Below, in pieces: positions 1-8,555 of a stretch of DNA of 27,893 nucleotides (the first letter of the stretch is position 1; the number at the start of each line of letters is the position of its first letter). The position numbers were made by a program, and so were the translations under genes. Under the pieces are notes generated by a model. It was not told the origin of the DNA. It did not search any database and saw only the letters and a program-made list of their open reading frames with translations. This stretch comes from Cyanobacteria bacterium UBA4641 (GTDB lineage Bacteria > Cyanobacteriota > Vampirovibrionia > Gastranaerophilales > Gastranaerophilaceae), in the NCBI GenBank assembly GCA_002405805.1, contig DHMN01000026.1:43503-71395 (forward strand), written 5' to 3'.

Positions 1-10
1 AAAATCCGCA

Positions 11-22
11 GTTCAGCATGAC
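11..22. repeat. Half unit of the REP-like palindrome family
   Basis: GTTCAGCATGAC is the reverse complement of the left arm of the palindromic repeat found whole at 2941-2967. The partner arm is missing, so this is a remnant. The rest of 1-140 shows no gene and no clear terminator for the minus-strand gene that ends at 141. Confidence 0.5.
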
Positions 23-140
23 AGAAATCAAATGGAGAGACCTGCAGTTGCATTAAGCGTGACTTTACTTCGTTTTACCTGTTGTTCAAAGGTGAAATTG
101 CCCTGAATGTTAGCTAAATAATCCGCCGACTTTTACAACG

Positions 141-1352
141 TTACCTTCTTTTGCTTGCGGCATTCATCATATTTTCATATATTGCGAGTTGCTTCTTGCT
201 CCAGTTTAATTTGCTAGATACTCCAAGTCTATCAGCAAGTACCTCTAATATATTTTTGTATTCGGCTGTAGCTTTTTCGCCTGCATTTCTTGCATCTACT
301 TCTATCGGCTGTTTATAGTAGTCATTATAGTTTTTAGAACCTTTTACATAATTTAGGTAATTATTTTTAAATGTTTCTGCAAGTCTCATATCTTCATCTG
401 ATAATGTCGAAGCAACTTTAGATACAGGTTTTGCTTTAATAATACCAAGAGATTTCAAAATAGTTTTAAAAAACCCGTCACAATCTTTATTCCTGCCTAG
501 TCTGAAAAATTTTTGCTGTAATCTTTCTGTATCACATTTTGAAACTAGCTTCCACTGATATTGATGACGTAGCTCGTGATTTATCGTGTTGATAAGTCTA
601 GCCTTATCCTCTTGTTTTTCTAAATCAACACCAATTTTATTTTGACCAGTATGGCTTATACCTAGAGTATTCTCTTCCAGCTTTTCGTTTACAACTTTTA
701 CCCCTAAATCAGAGACATTTTGTTTTTCTTTAGCATAAGGTGTTATAGCTTTTAAAAAATCTTCCTTAGAATAGTTTTTAGAAAATATATAAGGCGTTTG
801 GGCATACTTATCTAACTCCGCCTGTGGCAAAGTGTTACTTTCGATTGCAGTATGTGTGTATTCTCCAGCTGAATTTCTTGATGCGGTTGTTTTTACATAA
901 TTGTGAACGCCATGCGGTGCTCGAGTTTCAATATATTGAACTTCGTTAGTGGTTTTATTTGGTGAATAATTTATTGTCAAATGTTCCCTGTCAAGTTTAC
1001 CTCCTTTGTCAGGAGAATAAACATTTTTGGTAACAGTTTCTTGAGTTAATTTTCCATTTACGCTTGTTTTAGAAACTTTACGTCTTTGTGTAGTAACATT
1101 TCCCTCGTACTCAGAAAATGTATGTATATTCCCTTTACTGCCGGTTTTGTCGATAATTCGTTGTACCAACTTTCCTTCAGCATCTTTAAATGACGTAACT
1201 GTAGTATGTCCTTTGCCAAATTCGGATGCTATTTCAACGATATCCATTGTTCCATTATGTGTTGGTATGTTCAATGATTTTGACAGCAAGCGATAACCTT
1301 TTGAAGTATAAGGTTTTGCAACAGTTTTTATTGCAGAAGTAATAAGACTCAT
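141..1352 (-). CDS. Unknown protein with hairpin-like repeats and a C-terminal zincin (HExxH) motif
   Basis: A 403-residue protein whose family I do not recognise. Residues about 45-170 are rich in Thr, Lys, Asn and Gly and contain recurring strand-turn-strand segments with turns such as DAEGKL, VNGKL and NSAGEY, loosely like YD/Rhs-type repeats. HELRH at residues 259-263 fits the HExxH zinc-binding signature of zincin metallopeptidases. About 90 residues later QPIEVDARNAGE supplies a plausible third ligand (Glu351) in the P-x-E-x-D/E-A style of several phage and toxin-associated peptidases. There is no signal peptide or membrane segment. AAGGGG lies 7 bases before the ATG, and the shared ATACTTTATA element lies 36 bases before it. 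The gene is divergent from the HD-GYP gene. Peptidase activity is inferred from motif spacing only; the coding call is secure. Confidence 0.8.
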   Translation of the reverse strand: MSLITSAIKTVAKPYTSKGYRLLSKSLNIPTHNGTMDIVEIASEFGKGHTTVTSFKDAEGKLVQRIIDKTGSKGNIHTFSEYEGNVTTQRRKVSKTSVNGKLTQETVTKNVYSPDKGGKLDREHLTINYSPNKTTNEVQYIETRAPHGVHNYVKTTASRNSAGEYTHTAIESNTLPQAELDKYAQTPYIFSKNYSKEDFLKAITPYAKEKQNVSDLGVKVVNEKLEENTLGISHTGQNKIGVDLEKQEDKARLINTINHELRHQYQWKLVSKCDTERLQQKFFRLGRNKDCDGFFKTILKSLGIIKAKPVSKVASTLSDEDMRLAETFKNNYLNYVKGSKNYNDYYKQPIEVDARNAGEKATAEYKNILEVLADRLGVSSKLNWSKKQLAIYENMMNAASKRR

Positions 1353-1388
1353 TTATTTTCCCCTTGTTTTAAAATTCCCCATTACTGA

Positions 1389-1417
1389 TATAAAGTATTT
1401 TTATTTGCGATAAATGC
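1389..1417 (-). promoter_or_regulatory. Shared promoter-like element (copy 1 of 4)
   Basis: Read on the minus strand, ATACTTTATA occupies 1389-1398. A CA dinucleotide (within GCATTT, 1412-1417) lies exactly 16 bases upstream of it. The same spacing occurs before the genes at 15359, 24749 and 26753. If TTTATA is the -10, transcription would start about 30 bases before the ATG at 1352. Which sigma factor or activator reads it is unknown. Confidence 0.6.
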
Positions 1418-1527
1418 GAATATAAAAATATTTGGTGTAATATTTCGTAATATTTTATATTTCCTTACGTTTTCAAACTTTCGTATAAAAAATCCCATAC
1501 TTTAGTATGAATTTTTCTAATCTTGAT

Positions 1528-1554
1528 TAAAGTTTTTAAATTTTATGCCGTATA
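1528..1554 (+). promoter_or_regulatory. Sigma-28 (FliA/SigD-type) promoter
   Basis: TAAAGTTT at 1528-1535, then an 11-base spacer, then GCCGTATA at 1547-1554. The known FliA consensus is TAAAGTTT, N11, GCCGATAA. The -35 matches at all 8 positions and the -10 keeps GCCG, with exact spacing. The predicted start near 1561 leaves a leader of about 27 bases before the ATG at 1588, including its ribosome binding site. Confidence 0.75.
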
Positions 1555-1587
1555 TAAAAGAGAAGGCATGTATTTAAAGGAAAAATT

Positions 1588-2829
1588 ATGGATAAAGAAG
1601 AGAAAAAGCAAGTAGGAGTCTCATTATTTAGTCAGTCTGAATATTTGGCAGGTAGTGACCCTATCGAGGAAATGTTTGCCCTTAACCTTGGCGATTTTAT
1701 TTCAGAAGAACTTATCTCTGAAGATTTTGCGAAGAAAATCAGTATTAGTGCAAACAAAAAAGAACGACTTCAAAATCAACTTAATGAGTTGATTGATATT
1801 TACTCTTCTAAGAATACTTTATGCGTGTTGGATTTTTCAACAGGCGAAGAACAGGCTATTTATACATCTATTGCAAAATCAATTGTTCAAATGCTTGAAG
1901 TTGATAATTGTACAATTTATTTGATAAAAGATGGTCAAATGACTGCTGTCGGAGTTTCAGACGGCGCTCCAAAATCAAATAATATTACGATAGAAGAGCT
2001 TTTGCACCAAGAAGTAATTGAAAGCGAACACAACGCATATATCGCTATGCGCAGTTCTACAATGCCTGTCGGAATGATTGAAATTGCCTTTGACAAAAAG
2101 CCAGAAAAAGATTTTAGAGAACTTGTTATGAGTATTGCAAACCTACTTGGCACAACAATTACTCTACAAAATGAAATTGACCACACTCAAAAGTTGATTT
2201 CTACACCGGAAACAAGTGAAATTCAATTAAAACAACAAAGAGCAGAATTGACTGCGCTAATCGGCGACTTGTGCGATTATCAGCAAAACTTTGTTGAGGC
2301 ATTAGCTAATGCTGTTGATAGAAAAGGTCAATACACCGTTTCTCATTCTCGAAATACTGCAAAACTAGCAAGAAGTATTTGTAAAAAACTTGGTTTGAAC
2401 GAAAAAACAACAGACTTAATTTACTATGCAGGTTTGTTACAAAATATCGGAAAAATTACCCTTCCTGAAAGAATTTTTGCCAACAATGGCAAACTTTCAG
2501 CAGATGAGTTAAGCAAAATTAAGAACCACACAAATGTAGGGGTTAATTTGTTGATGAACATCAATTTCTTATCTGAAGTTGTTCCGTATATCACATACCA
2601 AACTGAACGCGTTGATGGTTCAGGAACTCCAGAAGGTTTGAAAGGACAATCAATTCCGCTTGGTTCAAGAATTATTGCTGCAGCCGATGCGTATTCTGCA
2701 ATGACTTCTGACCGTCCATACAGAAAGGCAATGGAGTCAGAAAAAGCCCTTGAAATTATAACATCAGAAGTTGACCACAAATGGGATAAAGATGTTGTAG
2801 GTGCTTTGGCTCAAGTTGTCAGAGAATAA
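1588..2829 (+). CDS. GAF plus degenerate HD-GYP domain protein, probably a non-catalytic c-di-GMP-type signalling protein
   Basis: A 413-residue cytoplasmic protein. Residues about 75-200 look like a GAF sensor domain, followed by a short helical linker and an HD-GYP domain from about 225 to 413. Active HD-GYP phosphodiesterases use an HD pair (HDIGK), downstream histidines, HHExxDGxGYP and a late Asp. Here His253, His314 and Asp367 (AAADAYSAMTSDRPYR) remain. The HD pair is Gln285-Asn286 (QNIGK), the HH pair is Gln338-Thr339, and GYP is GTP (346-348). Several metal ligands are therefore lost, and hydrolysis of c-di-GMP is unlikely; a binding or scaffold role is more plausible. AAAGGA precedes the ATG, and a sigma-28 promoter lies just upstream, which suggests co-expression with motility genes. 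A terminator follows. Family assignment is firm; function is inferred. Confidence 0.93.
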   Translation: MDKEEKKQVGVSLFSQSEYLAGSDPIEEMFALNLGDFISEELISEDFAKKISISANKKERLQNQLNELIDIYSSKNTLCVLDFSTGEEQAIYTSIAKSIVQMLEVDNCTIYLIKDGQMTAVGVSDGAPKSNNITIEELLHQEVIESEHNAYIAMRSSTMPVGMIEIAFDKKPEKDFRELVMSIANLLGTTITLQNEIDHTQKLISTPETSEIQLKQQRAELTALIGDLCDYQQNFVEALANAVDRKGQYTVSHSRNTAKLARSICKKLGLNEKTTDLIYYAGLLQNIGKITLPERIFANNGKLSADELSKIKNHTNVGVNLLMNINFLSEVVPYITYQTERVDGSGTPEGLKGQSIPLGSRIIAAADAYSAMTSDRPYRKAMESEKALEIITSEVDHKWDKDVVGALAQVVRE

Positions 2830-2840
2830 AGTTAAAATGC

Positions 2841-2868
2841 AGGTCGGCATTATTACGCCGACCTTTTG
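2841..2868 (+). terminator. Rho-independent terminator after the HD-GYP gene
   Basis: AGGTCGGC (2841-2848) pairs with GCCGACCT (2857-2864) around an 8-base loop and is followed by a short T run. The stem resembles the GTCGGCAT palindromes at 14906 and 15869, so this terminator may derive from that repeat family. Confidence 0.75.
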
Positions 2869-2940
2869 TCATTCTGAAAGCCTGATTGAATAGTAGGAGC
2901 ATGTGACTGCGAAGGTTTGGTTGATAGCACATAAGTTATT

Positions 2941-3034
2941 GTCATGCTGAACTTGTTTCAGCATCTCTATTTGAACAAATTAGTCTTATGTAAAACTTGT
3001 AATATTAGAGACCCTGAAATAAATTCAGGGTGAC
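2941..3034. repeat. REPIN-like pair of inverted palindromic units
   Basis: A 27-base palindromic unit at 2941-2967 (GTCA, TG, CTGAA, loop, TTCAG, CA, TCTC) is followed after about 40 bases by an inverted copy at 3008-3034. In that copy the TG/CA stem pairs are replaced by CC/GG. Two inverted units a fixed distance apart match the general plan of REP doublets (REPINs). A related pair lies at 15045-15151. A fragment, GTCATTCTGAA, also lies near 2869. No gene is seen in 2830-3260. Confidence 0.75.
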
Positions 3035-3059
3035 AATTGGAGTAAAAATCAACATTGAT

Positions 3060-3124
3060 AGATTCTGAATAGGATAAAATCTACGTTGCTACGCAACTTG
3101 ATTTTTAATCCTTTCAGAATGACA
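3060..3124. repeat. REP-like unit with an expanded, internally palindromic loop
   Basis: AGATTCTGAA at 3060-3069 and TTTCAGAATGACA ending at 3124 are the two arms of the same palindromic unit. Instead of a five-base loop they enclose about 40 bases. That insert is itself an inverted repeat: AGGATAAAATC pairs with GATTTTTAATCCT, with GTTGC/GCAAC at the tip. It looks like an insertion into the loop of an older unit or a composite cruciform. Confidence 0.55.
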
Positions 3125-3260
3125 CCGGAATAGAGAGTCCCTCGTTCTGAACTCTGGTTCAGTGTGAACTTCTAAGATTTTCTCTTTTCGCGAACATTCT
3201 TAATCCCTTTTTTGTGCTAAAATTGGTATGCTAAAGTACATAAAAGGAAGGGATATTATT

Positions 3261-4547
3261 ATGTCAAACAAAGTTGTTGTTGGTGCTCAGTGGGGCGATG
3301 AAGGAAAAGCTAAAATTACCGATTTGTTAGCTCAAGATGCTGATTTGATTATCAGGTATCAAGGTGGTTGCAATGCAGGGCATACTGTTGTTGCAAACGG
3401 CAAAACCTTCAAGTTTCACTTGATTCCGTCAGGGATTTTATACAAAGGCAAGACTTGTTTGATTGGTAACGGTACGGTTGTTCTTCCTGAATATTTCCAA
3501 AAAGAAATCGATGGACTAAAAGCTGAAAATATAGACCTATCAGGTTTAAAAGTAAGTCCGCTTGCCTCAATTACAATGCCTTGGCACACTGAAGTTGATG
3601 GCTACAGCGAAGATAACGCAAAGAAAGGAAAAATCGGCACAACTAAAAAGGGTATAGGACCTACTTATACCGATAAAATGAACAGAATCGGTTTGAAAAT
3701 TGAAGACCTTTATTCAAAAGAGGCTTTGTCTGAAAAACTTGATATCATCCTTCCGTTAAAGAATAAGCAATTAAAAGAAGTTTACGGATTAAAAACATAC
3801 ACAAAAGAAGAAGTTTGGGCGTTGTGCGAAGAATATGCCAAAATCTTTGCTCCTTATGTTTGCCCTGATTGGCAAGAACTTCTTCAAATCGCAAAACGTG
3901 AAGGTAAAACTATTTTATTTGAAGGTGCACAAGGTGTAATGCTTGACGTTGATTTTGGTACATATCCGTTTGTTACAAGCTCAAACCCAATCGGTGGCGG
4001 TGCTGCAACAGGTTCAGGGTATGGACCGACTGTTATTGATGAGGTTATCGGTGTTGCTAAAGCTTACTGTACAAGAGTTGGTGAAGGGCCTTTTGTAACA
4101 GAATTAACAGACGAAAGTGGAAAAGAAATTCAAACTATTGGCTGTGAATTTGGTGTAACAACAGGCAGACCTCGTCGTTGCGGTTGGTTCGATGCGGTTA
4201 CAATGAAATATTCTTGTCTTGTTGGAGGTTTAACTTCAATTGCATTAACAAAAATTGACGTATTTGATGGTTTTGAAGAAATCAAACTTTGTACAGCTTA
4301 CAAAGATAAACGCGATGGCAAAATTTACACTTCATATCCGACAAATGTATTTATTCACAAATATTTAGAACCTGTTTATGAAACCCACAAAGGTTGGATG
4401 CAAGATATTTCAGGTATTCGCAAATATGAGGATTTGCCGGAAAATTGTCGCAAATATTTAGAACGATTGGAAGAACTTTTGGAAACTCCGATTTCTATTG
4501 TTTCAGTAGGACCGGATAGAGAACAAACAATCTACCGTGAAGCTTAA
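3261..4547 (+). CDS. purA: Adenylosuccinate synthetase
   Basis: Joins IMP and aspartate using GTP to make adenylosuccinate, the first committed step from IMP to AMP, in the cytoplasm. The 428-residue product is of normal family length. The start at 3261 is chosen because AGGAAGGG lies 8 bases before it and the protein then begins at the family position; an in-frame ATG at 3228 would add 11 unlikely residues. Visible motifs are QWGDEGKAK with Asp13 and Lys16, GGCNAGHT with His41, EGAQG, GTYPFVTSSN and TTGRPRRCGWFD. The P-loop Gly17 of the usual GDEGKGK is Ala here. The upstream 400 bases are repeats, so purA starts its own transcript. A hairpin with a T run follows and abuts the next gene. Confidence 0.98.
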   Translation: MSNKVVVGAQWGDEGKAKITDLLAQDADLIIRYQGGCNAGHTVVANGKTFKFHLIPSGILYKGKTCLIGNGTVVLPEYFQKEIDGLKAENIDLSGLKVSPLASITMPWHTEVDGYSEDNAKKGKIGTTKKGIGPTYTDKMNRIGLKIEDLYSKEALSEKLDIILPLKNKQLKEVYGLKTYTKEEVWALCEEYAKIFAPYVCPDWQELLQIAKREGKTILFEGAQGVMLDVDFGTYPFVTSSNPIGGGAATGSGYGPTVIDEVIGVAKAYCTRVGEGPFVTELTDESGKEIQTIGCEFGVTTGRPRRCGWFDAVTMKYSCLVGGLTSIALTKIDVFDGFEEIKLCTAYKDKRDGKIYTSYPTNVFIHKYLEPVYETHKGWMQDISGIRKYEDLPENCRKYLERLEELLETPISIVSVGPDREQTIYREA

Positions 4548-4573
4548 TAAAACTTAAAATAATAAGCAAAAAT

Positions 4574-4614
4574 AAATCTACCTGTGTTTTTATAAATACA
4601 TAGGTAGATTTTTT
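4574..4614 (+). terminator. Terminator-like hairpin whose 3' arm carries the ribosome binding site of the next gene
   Basis: AAATCTACCT (4574-4583) pairs with AGGTAGATTT (4602-4611). The stem continues inward through TGTGTTT/AAATACA with one G-U pair and one mismatch. A T run at 4609-4614 is followed directly by the ATG at 4615. AGGTAG in the 3' arm, 7 bases before that ATG, is the only candidate Shine-Dalgarno. The element could end purA transcription, and in any read-through RNA it would also hide the ribosome binding site. Confidence 0.75.
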
Positions 4615-7455
4615 ATGACTTCAATTCAAACTAATTATCCGATATCTCAAACAGCTACAGTAAATGCAAATAAACCGATTCAGGCACAACAACCTGAAAA
4701 AGTTGAGCAAAATAATTCCTCTCAAGTTACGACTATGCCGACAACAACTCCGACATACAATGTCAAAGTGCCGATGAGTTTTAAACATATTGAGGACATA
4801 AAACTGCCAAACGATTTGACTGCAAGTTGTTACAAATTGGCTAACGGTCAAAGGGTTGTAATTGTACCAAAAGATGGTCCGACTTTTGTAAAAACTTATG
4901 TAAATACAGGGTCTTTCAACGAGCCTGACAATTTGCGCGGAATAAGCCACTATATTGAGCACAATTTGTTTAATGGTTCTGAAGACTTAGGCGACAAGGT
5001 ATTTTTTGACGAAGTTCATAAAATGGGCGGAAGCACAAATGCTTCAACATCTTTTGCTACTACAGATTACTATATCAAATCAAATTTGCTTGAAGATGGT
5101 GACTTAGAAAACAAAATTCAACTCCATGCCGGAATGTTGCAGTCTCCGAAGTTTTTGGTAGACAAACTTGAAAAAGAGAAGAAAATTGTTAATTCCGAAA
5201 TAAATATGTGTCTGTCTGATAATGAAAATATCGGATATTCTCAGACTGTAAAAAATCTTTTTAACATCAAATCTTCATCAATTGATTTGGTTGCAGGAAA
5301 CACTGATAATATTAGCGCGTTGACCCAAGATGATGTGGTAAAATATTTCAACAACAATTATTACCCTGCAAATATGACAACTGTAATTACAGGGGAAGTT
5401 GAACCGCAAAAAACAATGGAACTTATTTCAAAATACTTCAATTCAACAAAAGTTCCAACAGGAGAAAGACATTTTGAAAAAATGACACCGATTGACCATC
5501 CTGTGCGCCAAGATATCATTTCTCCGAAATCCGAAAGTAATTCAACTTCAGTCTTTTTAGGCTTTGCAGGGCCAGAGAATAACAATTCTGTTGATAAAAT
5601 TCATTTGCAGGCACTAAGCTATCTTGCAGGCGGTTTGAAAAATTCAAGAAGTTCTAAGCTTGAAAGAAATTATGGCGTTGGAATCAGTTTTGCGCCTGAC
5701 AGATTGAGTTCGCGCCCACAAGACCGTTCGTTAATGCTTGTGGAAACTGTTGTTCCTGAAAATAAATCAGAACAATTTATCAAAGATTTGTACTCCGTAA
5801 TTGATAATTTGGCAAAAGTTCCGCCAACAGATGATGAATTTATGGCGATTAAAAACAAAATGAAAAAGTCTAACGAACAGCTTTTTGAATATTCTGGCGG
5901 AGTAAATAGCGCAATCGGTAACGCATATTTAAACGATAATATCAAAAGATTAAACGAGTTTGACCAAATTGTTGACAGCATGACAAAAGAAGATGTTGTG
6001 AATGTGGCAAAAAAATATTTGGATTTAAACAAAGTTGCTTTGACGGTTGTTCATCCGCATGGCACTGATTCTAAAGCCTTAGAAACTAATTATGACAATG
6101 TAAAACAAGCCAATGTAAGTTTCACAGGCACTCAAAAACCTGCTCCTGTAGATATCAGCAAAGTTAAAACATATAGAGCTGCTAACAATTTTGAAATTCA
6201 GTTAAACGAAACAAATTCTGATAATGTAGAATACAGTTTTACAATGGGGGAAAAAGATTGGACACCTAAAAAAGCCGCTGTTGCTGATGTGTTAGCAGAA
6301 GTTGTTTTTAATAGCGGAACAAAAAATAAATCAGTTGAAGAAATTTCAAAATTTGAAGATAAATACGGAATATCTTCATCCGGCGTAAGTGTTGGAGATA
6401 TGGGAATAACTCTTACTGCAGATTTCCCTATTCAAAACGCTAAACAGGCTCTTGAAAATTTCAATGACCAAATTAAAAATCCAAACATTAATCAGCAAGA
6501 ATTTGATAATGCAATTGCGCGTCTAAAAGATGATTACAAAGGTTATGAAGTTTCACCTTATGATGCTTTGAATAAATTGTTATACAAAGGCACACCGCGT
6601 GAATTTACTCCTCAAGACAAGCTTGAAAGTTTAGATTCTATCACTCTTGATGATGTAAAAAATCTATATAGTGAATTTTTCAAAAACGGACAAGGTGAAG
6701 TTACCGTATCAGCTCCATTTAGTAAACATCCTGAACTTAAACAAGAAATTTTTAACAGTGTAAGTTCATTTGCTCCGGTAAAACCTTGGGATACTTCAAT
6801 TAAAAAATTCTACAAACCTATCGAAAAAACAGAAGTGTTCACCGCGCCAAACAGAAAAAATCAAGCAAATATTGTAAAAGCATATACATTCCAACATAAT
6901 GGCAATCTCAAAGATGATGTTTGTCTTGATTTGTTGAACGCAATTTTGGGAGGCTCTCCTGCATCAAGACTATTCTCAGATTTGAGAGAACAAAGACATT
7001 TGGCATATTCAGTTTGTTCTGATTACAATATTTATGATGATATGGGTGAATTTGTTCTATCAATCGGAACAACAACCGAAAACCACGAAACAGGTGAAAA
7101 GTCATTTGATAATATTAAAAAATCAATTGACGGATTTAATGATAATATTGAAAAAATCACAACAGAAAAAGTTTCAGAAGAAGAATTAGAAAATGCAAAA
7201 AAAGAAATAAAGAATCAATTGTATAATTCTTTTGAATCTAATGCTGCTAAAAATGAATACCTGAAAAATGCTCACAAAAATATTTATGACATCAATCGAG
7301 TAAATGAAAGCTTGGCTATGCTTGACTCTATTACTGTTGACGATATTTATAACACTGCGCGTAATGTATTCAAATCAAAACCTGTGTATTCAATCACAGG
7401 AACACAAGCATCACTTGATGCAAATAAAGAATTTCTAAATTCTTTAAATAATTAG
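4615..7455 (+). CDS. M16 family (pitrilysin/insulinase-like) zinc peptidase, two-domain form
   Basis: A 946-residue protein with the inverted zinc motif HYIEH at residues 112-116 (HxxEH) and Glu195 in IVNSEINM as third ligand at the expected distance, so the N-terminal half should be catalytic. The C-terminal half (about 515-946) is a second M16 domain without zinc ligands. It keeps the family's substrate-binding stretch, SRLFSDLREQRHLAYSV. The first 50 residues are Gln/Asn/Thr/Pro-rich and disordered-looking, ending in PMSFKH. This is not a signal peptide, although many bacterial M16 proteins of this size are exported. The ATG directly follows a terminator-like hairpin. The stop overlaps the stop of convergent murG by 4 bases. 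Substrate unknown. Confidence 0.93.
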   Translation: MTSIQTNYPISQTATVNANKPIQAQQPEKVEQNNSSQVTTMPTTTPTYNVKVPMSFKHIEDIKLPNDLTASCYKLANGQRVVIVPKDGPTFVKTYVNTGSFNEPDNLRGISHYIEHNLFNGSEDLGDKVFFDEVHKMGGSTNASTSFATTDYYIKSNLLEDGDLENKIQLHAGMLQSPKFLVDKLEKEKKIVNSEINMCLSDNENIGYSQTVKNLFNIKSSSIDLVAGNTDNISALTQDDVVKYFNNNYYPANMTTVITGEVEPQKTMELISKYFNSTKVPTGERHFEKMTPIDHPVRQDIISPKSESNSTSVFLGFAGPENNNSVDKIHLQALSYLAGGLKNSRSSKLERNYGVGISFAPDRLSSRPQDRSLMLVETVVPENKSEQFIKDLYSVIDNLAKVPPTDDEFMAIKNKMKKSNEQLFEYSGGVNSAIGNAYLNDNIKRLNEFDQIVDSMTKEDVVNVAKKYLDLNKVALTVVHPHGTDSKALETNYDNVKQANVSFTGTQKPAPVDISKVKTYRAANNFEIQLNETNSDNVEYSFTMGEKDWTPKKAAVADVLAEVVFNSGTKNKSVEEISKFEDKYGISSSGVSVGDMGITLTADFPIQNAKQALENFNDQIKNPNINQQEFDNAIARLKDDYKGYEVSPYDALNKLLYKGTPREFTPQDKLESLDSITLDDVKNLYSEFFKNGQGEVTVSAPFSKHPELKQEIFNSVSSFAPVKPWDTSIKKFYKPIEKTEVFTAPNRKNQANIVKAYTFQHNGNLKDDVCLDLLNAILGGSPASRLFSDLREQRHLAYSVCSDYNIYDDMGEFVLSIGTTTENHETGEKSFDNIKKSIDGFNDNIEKITTEKVSEEELENAKKEIKNQLYNSFESNAAKNEYLKNAHKNIYDINRVNESLAMLDSITVDDIYNTARNVFKSKPVYSITGTQASLDANKEFLNSLNN

Positions 7456-8555
7456 GAATCGATTTGTTCTACGATTTTTTGAACTCCGTCAAATTTTGCA
7501 AGTTTAGATGTTGCATTTTGAATTTCTGACAACTTTTCCGGATTATTCACAAGTTCTAATATCTTTGCTAATAAAGACTCTGCGTTTGTTTCAGAATCTT
7601 CCAAATACAAACCTGCACCTGCATCGACCATGCATTTTGCATTTTTTCTTTGATGGTCAGCTGCAGCGTAAGGATATGGTATGAAAATCGGAGCAGCAGA
7701 AGATGCGCAAAGTTCTGAGATACTCAATGAACCTGCTCTTGAGACTGCAATATCACAAGATTTTAAAACAGTCACCATATTATCAAAATATGGGCGCACG
7801 ATTAGATTTTTATCTGATTTATATTTAGGATAAATCTTTTCTAATTCTTTAGAAACTTCATCAAAATTGCGTTTTCCTGTTTGAAAAATCACCTGCAAAT
7901 CATATTTTTGCGACAAATCTTTTATTATTTGAACTGTTGCATCATTTATTGTTTTAGCACCTTGTGAGCCACCCATAACACAAAGAGTCAATTTGTTTGC
8001 CAAATTTAATTCTTGGCGCGCTTTTTCTTTTGTCAATGTTGAAAATTCTGACCTTATCGGATTGCCGTTAATATGACAGTTTTTATTGTGGAGCTTGCTT
8101 TTTGCCTCTTCAAACGCGATTGAAACACTTTTTGCATAAGGTGAAAGTTTGCGCGTTACAAGCCCCGGATTTGCATCACAATCGTGCATAACAAAAGGCA
8201 CTCTCATTGTTATGCCTGCAATCAAGGCAGGAGCAGAAACATAACCGCCAGTTCCAAATATCACATCAGGTTTGTATTTTAAAATATAAATACAACATTT
8301 TACCCAAGCGTAAAACATTACAAAAATCCATTTGATAAGAGCAAAACCGATTTTTCTGGGCATGCCAAATGACATTACAGGTAAAAATGTATAAGGTTTA
8401 TCAGCTACAATTGATGATTCCAAATTGTTTGGATTTCCGACATAAAATATTTTTGATGTGTTCTCTGATTTTAGCAATTCATCTGCTACCGCAATGGCAG
8501 GATAAATATGCCCACCTGTTCCGCCACCTGTAATAAAATATGTCTTTTTATCCAT
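7452..8555 (-). CDS. murG: UDP-GlcNAc:lipid I (undecaprenyl) GlcNAc transferase MurG
   Basis: Transfers GlcNAc from UDP-GlcNAc to lipid I to make lipid II at the inner face of the cytoplasmic membrane. The 367-residue product begins with the glycine-rich GGGTGGHIYPA loop (residues 10-20). It has the second-domain motif MGGSQGA, and the UDP-GlcNAc site SRAGSLSISELCA followed by PYPYAAADHQRKNA. It is the last gene of the murF-mraY-murD-ftsW-murG operon. Its ATG lies 8 bases inside the end of ftsW, with AAGGA upstream within ftsW, so translation is probably coupled. Its stop overlaps the stop of the convergent M16 gene, and no separate terminator is visible between them. Confidence 0.97.
   Translation of the reverse strand: MDKKTYFITGGGTGGHIYPAIAVADELLKSENTSKIFYVGNPNNLESSIVADKPYTFLPVMSFGMPRKIGFALIKWIFVMFYAWVKCCIYILKYKPDVIFGTGGYVSAPALIAGITMRVPFVMHDCDANPGLVTRKLSPYAKSVSIAFEEAKSKLHNKNCHINGNPIRSEFSTLTKEKARQELNLANKLTLCVMGGSQGAKTINDATVQIIKDLSQKYDLQVIFQTGKRNFDEVSKELEKIYPKYKSDKNLIVRPYFDNMVTVLKSCDIAVSRAGSLSISELCASSAAPIFIPYPYAAADHQRKNAKCMVDAGAGLYLEDSETNAESLLAKILELVNNPEKLSEIQNATSKLAKFDGVQKIVEQIDS

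Noticed and set aside
3228..3260. Longer purA start at 3228
   Set aside because: Adds 11 residues before the conserved N-terminus; the strong Shine-Dalgarno fits 3261.
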